DNA of 64,000 nucleotides from UBA1479 sp963976055 (GCA_963976055.1 CAXBJB010000004.1:124001-188000); one strand, 5' to 3'; counted from the stretch's first letter, positions 51,203 to 60,155 are shown. Numbers and translations: made by a program. The notes: generated by a model not told the origin, from the sequence alone.

Positions 51203-52324
51203 ATGAACCTCAAAAAGACCCTTATGGTTGGTGCCGCCGGCGCTGCGCTTTTCGCGTTCGCCGCCCCGGTTGCCACCACCGCCGAAGCCGGTTCGATCAA
51301 GAACGGCAATGCGACCGACCTCACCGTGTACGGCCAGGTCAACCGCAACATGATGTTCTACAACGACGGTGAAGAATCCGGTTACCGCCACCAGGACGGT
51401 GACAACGGTTCCACCCGTTTCGGCCTGAAGGCTTCCGGCAAGGTCAACGAATCCGTTACCGTTGGCGCCCGTTTGGAAGCTGAATTGCAGTCGAACGACC
51501 CGAGCTCCATCGACCAGAGCACCGAAGACGGCGGCGGGGGCTCCTTTTCCGAGCGTCTGGCCAACATCTACTTCTCCCACAAGCAGTTCGGCAAGCTGAC
51601 CCTGGGGCAGCAGTCGGAAATCTCCGACGGCATGTCCGACGGCCTGGATCTCGGTTACGCCGCCGGCGCCTTTGCCGGTATGGACCCGGATCTGTTGGTT
51701 ACCAACATGAAGCTGCGTGAGGACACCACTGCCGCGGCTCTGAGCGGGACCAAACTGGGCGACGCCTTCGGCACCCTGGATGGTGGCCGTAATGATTCCA
51801 TCCAGTACGAAACCCCCTCCATGAACGGTTTCCGCGCCCAGTTGGGTCTGGAATCTCAGGGCACCTGGGGTATCGGTGGTCTGTATGACGGCAAGATGGG
51901 CGGCCTTCAGGTTCGTGTCCGTGGCTTCTACGAAAACACCTCCGGCGCTGGCACGACGGCTGACCAGTGGCAGCTTGGCGCTTCCGTGAAGCACGACAGC
52001 GGGATTTCCCTGACCGCTCTTTATGGTATCTCCGACAAGGACTCCGGCAAAGACCACAAGAACTGGGGCGCGACTGTCGGCTACACGGCCAACATGAACT
52101 CGTTGGGCGCCACCGGTATCGGCGTTCAGGTGACCGGCACCCAGGATTGGGTCGAAGACGGCACGGATGCTATCGCCTACGGCTTTGGCGTCAACCAGCA
52201 GATCAAAGCTGCCGGCACGAACATCTACGGCAACGTGATGTTCTGGGACGTTGATCGCGTCTCCACCGCGACGCAGCTTGACACCCTGGTTACCTTCTTG
52301 GTCGGTGCTCAGGTTAAGTTCTAA
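51203..52324 (+). CDS. Outer membrane porin
   Basis: 373 residues from ATG 51203 with TAGGAG 8-9 bases upstream. A signal peptide (KKTLMVGAAGAALFAFAAPV) ends near AEAG. The mature part is a beta-barrel of the general porin type: DLTVYGQVNRNMMFY, GSTRFGLKASGKVNESVTVG, ERLANIYFSHKQFGKLTLGQ, YETPSMNGFRAQLGL, and a final VTFLVGAQVKF with the C-terminal Phe needed for assembly. Codons use more pyrimidine-ending T than the neighbours, as expected for a very highly expressed gene. A strong terminator follows. Confidence 0.93.
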   Translation: MNLKKTLMVGAAGAALFAFAAPVATTAEAGSIKNGNATDLTVYGQVNRNMMFYNDGEESGYRHQDGDNGSTRFGLKASGKVNESVTVGARLEAELQSNDPSSIDQSTEDGGGGSFSERLANIYFSHKQFGKLTLGQQSEISDGMSDGLDLGYAAGAFAGMDPDLLVTNMKLREDTTAAALSGTKLGDAFGTLDGGRNDSIQYETPSMNGFRAQLGLESQGTWGIGGLYDGKMGGLQVRVRGFYENTSGAGTTADQWQLGASVKHDSGISLTALYGISDKDSGKDHKNWGATVGYTANMNSLGATGIGVQVTGTQDWVEDGTDAIAYGFGVNQQIKAAGTNIYGNVMFWDVDRVSTATQLDTLVTFLVGAQVKF

Positions 52325-52383
52325 TCGGGCTTAAGGCGGGGCGCTTCGGCGCTCCGCCGCTCGGTTGAGCTTTCAGTAAGGAA

Positions 52384-52415
52384 ACGGCCGTCCTTCGGGG
52401 CGGCCGTTTTTCTTT
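52384..52415 (+). terminator. Rho-independent terminator of the porin gene
   Basis: ACGGCCGTCC (52384-52393), tetraloop TTCG, GGGCGGCCGT (52398-52407), then TTTTTCTTT. A textbook strong terminator 60 bases behind the porin stop. Confidence 0.93.
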
Positions 52416-52462
52416 GTGCGGATTGATTGCTCGGGCGCGATGCGGGGCCGCAGCGATCCCCG

Positions 52463-54286
52463 CTATTCCACGGTCACGCTTTTCGCCAGGTTGCGGGGCT
52501 GATCCACGTCCGTGCCCTTGATGACCGCGACGTGATAGGCCAGCAGCTGCACCGGGATCGCGTACAGGATGGGGGCGACGAAGGGATCGACGGATCGCAG
52601 GGCGACCGTGGCTTCGGCCCCGTCGGCCAGCGCCGCAGCCCCCGCCTCGTCGGAAACGACGATGACCCGCCCGCCCCGCGCCATCACCTCATGGACGTTC
52701 GACGCCGTTTTCTCGAACAGCGCATCCGTGGGGGCGATGACGATGACCGGCACCTGATCGTCGATCAGCGCGATGGGGCCGTGCTTCATTTCGCCGGCGG
52801 CATAGCCCTCGGCATGGATATAGGAAATTTCCTTCAGCTTCAGCGCCCCTTCGAGGGCGATCGCATAGCTGGTGCCGCGGCCGAGATACAGCACGTCGCG
52901 CGCCTCGGCCATGCCCTGGGCGATGTCGCGGAGCCGCTCGTCGTGATTGAGGATTTCCGCGGCACGGCCGGGAACTTCGGTCAGTGCCGTGGTCAGGCGG
53001 GCTTCCGTGCCTGAATCGATGGCACCGCGCCCACGCGCCATGGCGATGGCGAGACAGGCCAGCACGGTCAACTGCGTGGTGAACGCCTTGGTCGAGGCGA
53101 CGCCGATCTCGGGCCCCGCGTTGGTGTGCAGGACCATGTCCGATTCCCGGGCGATGGCGCTTTCCGGCTGGTTGACGATCGACAGGATCGATTGCCCTGC
53201 CTGGCGTGCGTAGCGCAGCGCCGCCAGGGTGTCGACCGTCTCGCCCGACTGGGAAATGAAGATCGCGGCCCCGTTGTCCGCCATGGGCGGTTCGCGGTAG
53301 CGGAATTCCGAGGCGATATCGACTTCGACCGGAATGCGGGCCAGTTGTTCGAACCAGTACTTGGCCACCAGGCAGGCATAGTATGAGGTGCCGCAGGCGA
53401 CCAGGGTCAGGCGTTCGAGCGCCGCCGGGTCGAACGGCAGGCCGGGCATGGTCACCGTGCGTGACGCCGGATTGATGAAGCTTTGCAGGGTGTCGCCGAT
53501 GACCTGGGGCTGCTCATAGATTTCCTTGAGCATGAAGTGCCGGTAGCCGCCCTTGCCGATCGCGGCCCCCGACAGTTCGGTCAACCGTATGGGCCGCTCG
53601 ACCGGGTTGTCGTCGCCGTTGAACACCTGGGCGCCGGACGGGCTCAGCACGACCCAGTCGCCGTCTTCCAGATACATGATGCGGTTGGTCAAGGGGGCCA
53701 GGGCCAGGGCGTCGGAGCCGAGAAACATCTCACCCTCACCAAAACCCACGGCCAGCGGGCTGCCGCGCCGGGCCCCGATCATCAGATCGTGGTGGCCGGA
53801 AAAGATGATGGCCAGGGCAAAGGCGCCGTCGAGCCGGCGCAGGACCGCGGCGGTTGCGTCCGTCGGCGACTTGCCGTCCACGATCTCCTGGGTGATCAGG
53901 TGGACGATGACCTCGGTGTCCGTGTCTGACGCGAGATCGCAGCCCTTGGCGATCAACTCGGCCCGCAGGTCCTTGTAGTTCTCGATGATCCCGTTATGGA
54001 CGATGGCGACCCGGTCCGTGGCATGGGGATGGGCGTTGACCTCGTTCGGCACGCCGTGGGTTGCCCAGCGGGTATGGCCGATGCCGACCGTGCCGGCGAT
54101 GGGCTCCGCGTCCAGGCGGGCGGCCAAGTTGCTCAGCTTGCCTTCGGCCCGCCGGCGGTCAATGGCGCCGTTGACCAGGGTCGCGATCCCGGCGGAATCG
54201 TAGCCCCGGTATTCAAGGCGCTTCAGCCCTTCCAGCAGGATGGGCGCTGCCTCGTTCCGGCCGAGGATTCCGATGATGCCGCACAT
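52463..54286 (-). CDS. glmS: Glutamine-fructose-6-phosphate aminotransferase
   Basis: 607 residues. The glutaminase domain begins with the nucleophile Cys2 (MCGIIGILGRNEAAPILLEG) and has GIGHTRWATHGVPNEVNAHP (in part). Two SIS sugar-isomerase domains follow: LVACGTSYYACLVAKYWFEQ, FISQSGETVDTLAALRYAR, and VLYLGRGTSYAIALEGALKL with KEISYIHAEGYAAGEMKHGP. The end is AKSVTVE as usual. It makes glucosamine-6-phosphate for cell wall and lipopolysaccharide. It begins 6 bases behind glmU; no glmS ribozyme is present. Confidence 0.98.
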   Translation of the reverse strand: MCGIIGILGRNEAAPILLEGLKRLEYRGYDSAGIATLVNGAIDRRRAEGKLSNLAARLDAEPIAGTVGIGHTRWATHGVPNEVNAHPHATDRVAIVHNGIIENYKDLRAELIAKGCDLASDTDTEVIVHLITQEIVDGKSPTDATAAVLRRLDGAFALAIIFSGHHDLMIGARRGSPLAVGFGEGEMFLGSDALALAPLTNRIMYLEDGDWVVLSPSGAQVFNGDDNPVERPIRLTELSGAAIGKGGYRHFMLKEIYEQPQVIGDTLQSFINPASRTVTMPGLPFDPAALERLTLVACGTSYYACLVAKYWFEQLARIPVEVDIASEFRYREPPMADNGAAIFISQSGETVDTLAALRYARQAGQSILSIVNQPESAIARESDMVLHTNAGPEIGVASTKAFTTQLTVLACLAIAMARGRGAIDSGTEARLTTALTEVPGRAAEILNHDERLRDIAQGMAEARDVLYLGRGTSYAIALEGALKLKEISYIHAEGYAAGEMKHGPIALIDDQVPVIVIAPTDALFEKTASNVHEVMARGGRVIVVSDEAGAAALADGAEATVALRSVDPFVAPILYAIPVQLLAYHVAVIKGTDVDQPRNLAKSVTVE

Positions 54287-54292
54287 CGCCCG

Positions 54293-55666
54293 CTAACTCT
54301 CTTTCTTTGCGTCTTGTTTGGCCTTGCGTCCCTTCGCGTTGAAGCGGTCGGCCCAGCCCTTTACTTCCTTCTGATCGGCCCGGGTCACGGCGAGGGCCCC
54401 CGCCGCGACGTTTTTGGAAATCGCGCTGCCGGCACCCACGATGGCGCCCGCACCCACGGTCACGGGGGCGACCAGCGCCGTGTTGGAGCCGATAAAGGCC
54501 CCGTCGCCGATCACCGTCCGGGATTTCACATGGCCGTCGTAATTGCAGGTGATGGTGCCGGCGCCGATGTTGACGCCCGCGCCGACCGTGCTGTCCCCGA
54601 CATAGGACAGATGGTTGGCCTTGCTGCCGGCGCCCAGGGTCGCGGCCTTGATCTCGACGAAGTTGCCGATATGCACGCCTTCGGCCAAATCGGCCCCGGG
54701 GCGCAGGCGGGCGAACGGCCCGATCACCGCGCCCGTTCCGACATTGGCCCCCTCGATATGACAGAACGCCCGGATCTCCACGTTGTCGGCGATGGACACG
54801 TTCGGTCCGAAAAATACGTTGGGCCCGATCACGACGTCCCGGCCCAATTCCGTATCCCATGACAGATAAACCGTCGCCGGATCGATCAGGGTGGCGCCGC
54901 CCGTCATGGCGCGGGCGCGCAGGCGACGTTGCGCGACGGCCTCGGCTTCGGCCAGGTCGGCGCGGGAATTGACGCCCATGACCTCGTCCGCGTCGCCGAT
55001 GACAACGGCGGCCGCGGCCCCGTCGGCGCGGGCGATGGCGACGATGTCGGTTAGATAGTATTCGCCCTTGGCGTTGGCGTTGCCGATCCGCTCGAGCCAG
55101 CCGAGCGCGCGGGCGCCGTCGATGACCATGACCCCTGAATTGCACAATGTGACGGCAAGCTGTTCCGGCGTCGCGTCCTTGGCTTCGACAATGGATGCCA
55201 GGGTGCCGTCGCCGTCCCGGATCAGGCGGCCGTAGGGGGTGGGATCGGTGGGCTCGAAGCCGAGCACGACCACCCCGGGGCGCGCCGGGGACCGGCGTGC
55301 CGCCAGCATGACGCCGAGCGTTTCGGGCGTGATCAGGGGCGTGTCGCCGAACAGGACCAGCAGGTCGTCGGCCGGATGGGCCCGGATGAAGTCGCGCGCC
55401 GCCAGCACCGCATGGGCCGTGCCCAGGCGATCCACCTGCACCGCCGTCGGATGGGGCGCCACGGCCGCGGCAAGGCCGTCCATGCCGTCGCCGATCACGA
55501 CCACGGTTTGGTCGGCCGCCGCCGCGTCCAGGGCGGCCAGGACATGGCTGATCATGGGCCGGCCCGCGACAGGGTGCAGGACCTTCGCCAGGTCCGATTT
55601 CATGCGTGTGCCCAGCCCGGCGGCCAGGACCACGGCGGTTGTCGTCGATTTTCCGTCTGCTTGCAT
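54293..55666 (-). CDS. glmU: Bifunctional GlmU: glucosamine-1-P acetyltransferase / UDP-GlcNAc pyrophosphorylase
   Basis: 457 residues. The N-terminal uridylyltransferase shows VVLAAGLGTRMKSDLAKVLH, and the metal-binding Asp in FGDTPLIT. The C-terminal half is a left-handed beta-helix of hexapeptide repeats (VIGPNVFFGPNVSIADNVEI and on) with the acetyltransferase residues NHLSYVGDSTVGAG and NYDGHVKSRTVIGD. It makes UDP-GlcNAc from the product of the GlmS/GlmM steps. Operon with glmS. Confidence 0.98.
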   Translation of the reverse strand: MQADGKSTTTAVVLAAGLGTRMKSDLAKVLHPVAGRPMISHVLAALDAAAADQTVVVIGDGMDGLAAAVAPHPTAVQVDRLGTAHAVLAARDFIRAHPADDLLVLFGDTPLITPETLGVMLAARRSPARPGVVVLGFEPTDPTPYGRLIRDGDGTLASIVEAKDATPEQLAVTLCNSGVMVIDGARALGWLERIGNANAKGEYYLTDIVAIARADGAAAAVVIGDADEVMGVNSRADLAEAEAVAQRRLRARAMTGGATLIDPATVYLSWDTELGRDVVIGPNVFFGPNVSIADNVEIRAFCHIEGANVGTGAVIGPFARLRPGADLAEGVHIGNFVEIKAATLGAGSKANHLSYVGDSTVGAGVNIGAGTITCNYDGHVKSRTVIGDGAFIGSNTALVAPVTVGAGAIVGAGSAISKNVAAGALAVTRADQKEVKGWADRFNAKGRKAKQDAKKES

Positions 55667-55821
55667 GAAAACGCGGGGGCCTTTAAACGGTTCGGGCGGC
55701 GGCCATGGGGCCTGATGAAGGGATCCGGTGAAACATCTGGAGGGTCGGGCCGCAAGGTGCCACAGTATCTTGTGTCATCCAAGTCACAGTTTGTTACGGA
55801 ATCTTGCAATGGAACTATGCA

Positions 55822-56538
55822 ATGCCCGGGGTTAAGGACCGCTTACCCGCCACCTCCCTGCCCAAGGTCTCCCTCCCCAAGGTCGTCGTGTTCGATCTCG
55901 ACGGCACCCTGGTCGACAGCGTGCCGGACATCGAGGCCGCGCTGAACTGGCTGCTGGCCCGCCTGGGCCGCCGCCAGGTGGCCCGCGACGAGGTCGCCGG
56001 CATGGTCGGCGACGGCGTGCCCAAGCTGGTCGAACGCGGGCTGCTGGCCACCGGCGGCCTGCCGGATGATGGGCTCGAGGGCCCGACGGCGGAATTCACC
56101 GCCCATTACGAAGCCAACGCGGCGACGCTCACGCGGCCCTTTCCGGGTGCCGTCGCGGCCTTGGCCGCGCTGCGGGACGCGGGGTGCCTGCTCGCCGTCT
56201 GCACCAACAAGCCGGCGGGGGCGACGGCGGAAATCCTGGGCGCCCTCGATCTCGCACCGTTCTTCGCGGCGGTGGCCGGCGGCGACACGGTGCCCGGCGT
56301 GCGCAAGCCCGATCCCCGGCATCTGATGCATGTGCTCGATCAGTTGGGCGCGGCCCCCGGCGACGCGGTCATGGTCGGCGACAGCCACAACGACGTGAAC
56401 GTGGCCAAGGCGGCCGGCGTGGCCACGGTGGCGGTCACCTTCGGTTATGCCCATGGACCGGTCGAGGACCTGGGCGCGGATCTGCTGATCGACCACTTCG
56501 ACGATCTGGTGCCGGCGCTGGGGCGGCTGACAGGCTAG
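55822..56538 (+). CDS. gph: Phosphoglycolate phosphatase (HAD family)
   Basis: 238 residues from ATG 55822; a TTG at 55804 would add six residues. Motif I is VVFDLDGTLVDSVPDIEAAL with the nucleophile Asp, motif II AVCTNKP, motif III region VRKPDPRHLMHVL and motif IV MVGDSHNDVNVAKAAG. The helical cap with GMVGDGVPKLVERGLLA is typical of Gph, which removes phosphate from 2-phosphoglycolate. Divergent from glmU; ends 4 bases before the convergent TPR gene. Confidence 0.92.
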   Translation: MPGVKDRLPATSLPKVSLPKVVVFDLDGTLVDSVPDIEAALNWLLARLGRRQVARDEVAGMVGDGVPKLVERGLLATGGLPDDGLEGPTAEFTAHYEANAATLTRPFPGAVAALAALRDAGCLLAVCTNKPAGATAEILGALDLAPFFAAVAGGDTVPGVRKPDPRHLMHVLDQLGAAPGDAVMVGDSHNDVNVAKAAGVATVAVTFGYAHGPVEDLGADLLIDHFDDLVPALGRLTG

Positions 56539-56542
56539 CCGG

Positions 56543-58186
56543 TCAGCCCCCGGCGGGGCACAGGTCGAAGGCGATGGACACGCGCTTTTCGTCGCTCGAC
56601 GTGACCGGGATGGTCTGGTGCCCGAAATAGGACGGGAACAGGACCATCATCCCCTCCTCGGGCCGCACCAGATGCACGGCGGGCTCGCGCCGGTCGCCGA
56701 TCAGGTGGAAGGCGCGGCCGAATTCGATCCAGCCCTCGATGTTGTTGGTGCGCCCCTTGGCCGCGTCCTTCATGGACGCCGGCAGGGCCGGATAATACAC
56801 GCCCGACAGCCAGGCCGGCGGATGGAAATGCACCAACTGGCGGCCCTCCCGGTCGTAAACCGTGCCCCAGCAGTTGACATCGAAGGCCCGGGGCGGATCG
56901 GCCAGGAAGGGATGGCCCAGGTCCTTCGGATGGGCGGCCATGAAGTCCCCCGCCATGGCCAGGATCATCTTTTTCAGGTCCAGGGCCGGGCCGTGCTCCG
57001 TGCCGTCGAACAGTTCCAGCGTGCCGCGGCCGTGCTCCACCGACCGGTTGACCTTGGAATAGGTCAGGCTGGGATGGTTCAGGAGATAGCCGACCAGGTC
57101 CTTGTTGAACGACGCCATGGAATGATAGCCGGCGGGGGCCGTGTGGACCCGCGTCATGATCAGGCCGAAGTCGAGCAGCCGCGCGGCCTCTTCCGTGCGG
57201 CCCAGGTCGTTCAGCGCCGCCGATTTCATGGCCAAGGACGGTGTCGGGAACGAGCCCGCAGCCAGGGCCCGGTCGGCGGCGGCCAGGGCGCGCGCCGCCT
57301 CACCCGCGCGCATCCACACGAAGGCCATCTGGCCGTGCAGGTCGATCGCCTCGGGATGGGCCGTGAGGAACCGGTCGGCCAGGGCCGATGCCTCCGCCGC
57401 CCGCCCCTCGGCGCCATAGGCATAGATCAATTCGTTCACCGACCCGCCGTCGTCCGGGTTCAGCGCCACCGCGCGCTCCAGGGGGGCGATGGCCTTGGCG
57501 TAGTCGGTCGACCGCCCGTGCAGCAGGCCGATGTTGGCGAAGGCGCGCTGGTGGCCGGGGTTCATTTCGGCCGCGCGGGTGAACAGGGCGATGGCGTCGT
57601 CGTACTTGCGGGCGTTCATATGGACGGTGCCCAGGTTGAAATAATCCTCTGGGTCCCGGCTGCCCAGCTCGATCGCCGTCTCATAGGCCGCCCGGGCACT
57701 CTCGCCGTCGCCCAGCAGCTGATAAGCGATGCCGAGCGAGCCGTAGACCGGCGGCGCCTCGGGCGCCAGCTCGGCCGCCCGGCCCAGATCCTCGGCCCCG
57801 CCGGCGGGGTCGCCCAGGATGATCCGCGTGCGGCCCAACTCGAAGGCCAGGTTGGCGTCGCCGGGGGATCGGGCCAGCGCGTCGCCCAGCACCCGCAACG
57901 CGCCGTCGCCGTCGCCGGCCTCCAGCAGCATCTTCGACAGGGTCACCGCGCAGGGCGCGAACCCGGGATGGGCGGCCAGGGCCCGGCGCAGCAGGGCGAT
58001 GGCCTGGACCGTTTTGCCCTGGTTGTGGCGCACCAGGCCCAGGCAGTAGAGCGCTTCCGGATGCTCGGGCACGGCCTTCAACACGTCCTCCGCGTCCTTG
58101 CCGGCGCGCGTCAGGTTGCCGGCGCGGAACGCCTGGCCGGCCCGCGCCATCAGGCGGGCGATGTCGTCTGCGGTCTTCGGTTTCAA
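56543..58186 (-). CDS. TPR-repeat protein with C-terminal 2OG-Fe(II) oxygenase domain
   Basis: 547 residues. Residues 5 to about 330 are TPR repeats (EHPEALYCLGLVRHNQGKTV, DPEDYFNLGTVHMNARKYDD, HQRAFANIGLLHGRSTDYAK). The C-terminal 200 residues form an oxygenase of the type TIGR02466: FDVNCWGTVYDREGRQLVHF, HFHPPAWLSGVYYPALPAS, and MMVLFPSYFGHQTIPVTSSD with a second His, then KRVSIAFDL with the 2OG-binding Arg. Probably hydroxylates a protein or nucleotide-like target held by the TPR part; the target is unknown. The promoter side carries tandem copies of a TTGACA-bearing repeat used by tRNA-Val on the other strand. Confidence 0.85.
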   Translation of the reverse strand: MKPKTADDIARLMARAGQAFRAGNLTRAGKDAEDVLKAVPEHPEALYCLGLVRHNQGKTVQAIALLRRALAAHPGFAPCAVTLSKMLLEAGDGDGALRVLGDALARSPGDANLAFELGRTRIILGDPAGGAEDLGRAAELAPEAPPVYGSLGIAYQLLGDGESARAAYETAIELGSRDPEDYFNLGTVHMNARKYDDAIALFTRAAEMNPGHQRAFANIGLLHGRSTDYAKAIAPLERAVALNPDDGGSVNELIYAYGAEGRAAEASALADRFLTAHPEAIDLHGQMAFVWMRAGEAARALAAADRALAAGSFPTPSLAMKSAALNDLGRTEEAARLLDFGLIMTRVHTAPAGYHSMASFNKDLVGYLLNHPSLTYSKVNRSVEHGRGTLELFDGTEHGPALDLKKMILAMAGDFMAAHPKDLGHPFLADPPRAFDVNCWGTVYDREGRQLVHFHPPAWLSGVYYPALPASMKDAAKGRTNNIEGWIEFGRAFHLIGDRREPAVHLVRPEEGMMVLFPSYFGHQTIPVTSSDEKRVSIAFDLCPAGG

Positions 58187-58320
58187 GCGGCCTCTCCTGG
58201 GTCGGCGGACGGAATTCGGGGTGCCGGCGGGCGGGCCGAGAGTGCCACAGCCGCCGGTCTCCGTCCATGTTGGCCGGCCGCACTGCCCAGCGCCTTGACA
58301 TGGCGCATTGCGGGTGCGGG

Positions 58321-58348
58321 CAGGCCCAGCTTGACAGGCCCAGCTTGA
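58321..58348. repeat. Tandem 14-base duplication carrying TTGA
   Basis: CAGGCCCAGCTTGA is present at 58321-58334 and 58335-58348, each followed by CA, so that TTGACA occurs at both junctions (58331-58336 and 58345-58350). The second is placed correctly for the tRNA-Val promoter. Confidence 0.9.
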
Positions 58349-58373
58349 CAGGCTCGGGGGCCGCCCCTTATAT
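58345..58373 (+). promoter_or_regulatory. Promoter of tRNA-Val
   Basis: TTGACA at 58345-58350, 17 bases, then TTATAT at 58368-58373. The start of transcription near 58380 is about 35 bases before the tRNA. Confidence 0.65.
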
Positions 58374-58415
58374 GATCGCGCCTTGCCGCCGGGGACCGAC
58401 CCGGCGATGCAGCAA

Positions 58416-58490
58416 GGGCGCGTAGCTCAGCGGGAGAGCACTGCCTTCACACGGCAGGGGTCGCTGGTTCAATCCCAGCCGCGCCCACCA
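58416..58490 (+). tRNA. tRNA-Val (anticodon CAC)
   Basis: 75 bases with encoded CCA. The acceptor stem is GGGCGCG/CGCGCCC in pairing order, the D stem GCTC/GAGC, the anticodon stem CTGCC/GGCAG with loop TTCACAC (CAC at 34-36), and the T loop TTCAATC. The base composition changes sharply to low GC immediately behind it. Confidence 0.97.
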
Positions 58491-58558
58491 TTTCTTCCTT
58501 TGATATCAAACGACCGAGGATCAAAATGCGATATCCCTGTGCCCATTATAGGAATTTA

Positions 58559-58587
58559 TTGACAAAAATATAAATCCATCTTAATCT
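58559..58587 (+). promoter_or_regulatory. Strong sigma-70-type promoter of the islet gene pair
   Basis: TTGACA (58559-58564), 17 bases rich in A/T, TAATCT (58582-58587). Transcription would begin near 58594, giving a leader of almost 300 bases before the GTG start. Confidence 0.6.
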
Positions 58588-58846
58588 GGCAAATTGCTGG
58601 CCCAAGTTTCTCTGGACAATCAGCAGCCGTCACAAGTGGGCCTTTCACAGGCTATAGCATGAGTTTCTAACGCGCCCGATAGGCCCTTCCGCCGGGCCCG
58701 GTGAATTGACATCGGACAACCCAGCCCGAAGCGCCGCGACATCGGATAACGCTCCCGATACCCCGCAATGAACCCGGACGCTGGCGCGCCTTCACTGCCT
58801 GCGATCCGCATTCCTGCGTGTTCCGAGGAGCGCTTACGCATCCATG

Positions 58847-58887
58847 CCGTCTCCCTGGAGCACGCGAATCTATTCGCAAGGAGACGG
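58847..58887 (+). promoter_or_regulatory. Nested hairpin covering the ribosome site of the islet gene
   Basis: CCGTCTCC (58847-58854) pairs exactly with GGAGACGG (58880-58887), and inside it GCGAA (58864-58868) pairs with TTCGC (58873-58877) around TCTA. The Shine-Dalgarno AAGGAG (58878-58883) is largely inside the outer stem, so translation of the following GTG gene would be blocked unless the stem opens. Confidence 0.65.
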
Positions 58888-58890
58888 AAC

Positions 58891-59856
58891 GTGAAATCCC
58901 CCTTCAAACTCAATGCGACCTTGGGCCGCACGTACAATGCCGATCTGGATGATGTCCTGCGCACGAAGCAGGCGTTGGGAAAGCTCGGCCATTTCGAGCT
59001 GCCGTCCTACGGCATGACCGAGTATCCCGATGAGCCATTGTTTCAGGGAATTGAAAGCTTTCAAGAGCGGCATGGCTTACAACGTGATGGTGTTATGAAG
59101 CCGGACGGCGAGACCGCGGCGAGGCTTGAACATGTTCTCGGTCAAGCAGAAAGCAACGGAAGGAAGACGCCCTCCAATGTCTTCGGCTTGACAGGCGACG
59201 TCGGCCCCGGACGCACTAATAACCCCCTCGATGTATCGACGACAAGCCAAGCGCTGGCGTGGGCAGGTTTTCCCGTCCATCCAGATGGAGGCGCTGTGGG
59301 CGAGATATCGGGTAAAGGACTCCCGAGCGTCATTAAGCGATTCCAGGCCTCAAAAGGTCTGAAGGTTGACGGTTGGTTGCGACCTTATGGTGAAACCGAA
59401 AACGCATTGAACCGTGACCTGCAGTCGAAGGTCAAAGTCTTGCAAGTCGCCGACGATACCAATGCCACACCGGCCAAAGGTGTGACCATGCCAGTCCAAC
59501 AACGTAGCCAACAACAAGGACGCATCCAAATCCCCATACCGCGAGGGGCATATGAAATCGCGACGTATTTTGGTCTGCCGATACTGGTTGCCATGGACTG
59601 GTGGCAGTCCATGGCCGGTGCACAGAAAGCCAAAGGGAAATTGGCCGGAGGCGGTTCCGATGACGATGGCAGTGAGTTGGAGAGGCAATGCGAAGTTCGA
59701 TATGGTATCGATACGGAAACTTGTAACGGAATTACAAGAACGCGTGGCGCCGCGGCTGGGGCGCGTTGTCACGCTACCGCAGCCAACAGATATGACGCAT
59801 GCCTAAGAGGTGTCCCCGTTGAATACCTACCGCCGTTGGATACATGGAACCAATAA
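58891..59856 (+). CDS. Uncharacterised protein with two peptidoglycan-binding-like repeats and a Cys-rich C-terminus
   Basis: 321 residues from GTG 58891 with AAGGAG 7 bases before it. Residues 27-80 and 119-173 are two copies of a PG_binding_1-like unit (FQERHGLQRDGVMKPDGETA and FQASKGLKVDGWLRPYGETE). After a Gln-rich linker comes a short hydrophobic stretch near 220-240 (YEIATYFGLPILVAMDWW). The last 55 residues hold four Cys (267, 278, 293, 304) in the pattern CxxxYG, TCNGI, RCHATAANRYDACLRG and end LPPLDTW. No signal peptide. The stop overlaps the next gene by 13 bases. The layout recalls secreted effectors with a small immunity partner, but I recognise no toxin domain. Lower GC than the neighbourhood. 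Confidence 0.75.
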   Translation: MKSPFKLNATLGRTYNADLDDVLRTKQALGKLGHFELPSYGMTEYPDEPLFQGIESFQERHGLQRDGVMKPDGETAARLEHVLGQAESNGRKTPSNVFGLTGDVGPGRTNNPLDVSTTSQALAWAGFPVHPDGGAVGEISGKGLPSVIKRFQASKGLKVDGWLRPYGETENALNRDLQSKVKVLQVADDTNATPAKGVTMPVQQRSQQQGRIQIPIPRGAYEIATYFGLPILVAMDWWQSMAGAQKAKGKLAGGGSDDDGSELERQCEVRYGIDTETCNGITRTRGAAAGARCHATAANRYDACLRGVPVEYLPPLDTWNQ

Positions 59857-60155
59857 GCACACCGATCTTGAGTTTTGAGGCCTTCGCCAAAGGGGGCGAC
59901 GGCAGTGTCGCCCCCTTCGACCTTAAGGTTTACGCACCTGGCTATGAAGCTGGAAAAGGGTATTATTGTTTTGCGAGTTGCCCGTACTTATCCAAAAAGC
60001 CATATCAGATATTTGGAGTTGATCCAGAACAGGCATGTGAGTTGGTAATTGATTTTATCCGTATGCGTTTATGCGGAAGCGCAGAACTGATTGATATGGA
60101 CGGCAAGCCGATATCTTTACCAAGTATTGTGTGGAGCGAGGCTCCTACGGAATAG
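59844..60155 (+). CDS. Small protein, possible immunity partner (103 aa)
   Basis: 103 residues from ATG 59844, which lies inside the end of the preceding gene (overlap 59844-59856), implying coupled translation. The protein is acidic, without signal or membrane helix: PFDLKVYAPGYEAGKGYYCF, PYQIFGVDPEQACELVIDFI, GSAELIDMDGKPISLPSIVW. The beta-rich front with a central helix over which an aromatic patch lies is common among immunity-type small proteins (inference). I recall no certain family. GC is low. A strong bidirectional terminator follows at 60221. Confidence 0.7.
   Translation: MEPISTPILSFEAFAKGGDGSVAPFDLKVYAPGYEAGKGYYCFASCPYLSKKPYQIFGVDPEQACELVIDFIRMRLCGSAELIDMDGKPISLPSIVWSEAPTE

Larger units (their letters stand above)
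58491..58890 (+). promoter_or_regulatory. Low-GC, gene-free lead region of the islet
   Basis: 400 bases between tRNA-Val and the first islet gene. It is AT-rich up to about 58615. A promoter stands at 58559-58587 and a ribosome-site hairpin at 58847-58887 (both listed). An in-frame ATG at 58768 could lengthen the first gene by 41 residues, but it has no ribosome site and the added part reads unlike protein. Short minus-strand frames here look accidental. Confidence 0.5.

Noticed and set aside
52325..52462. Possible glmS ribozyme or riboswitch near glmS
   Set aside because: This gap lies behind, not before, glmS; the glmS start is 6 bases behind glmU, leaving no room for a leader ribozyme.
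58620..58964. Minus-strand frames opposite the islet leader
   Set aside because: No ribosome site, no helix or strand pattern; they overlap the promoter-leader of the plus-strand gene.
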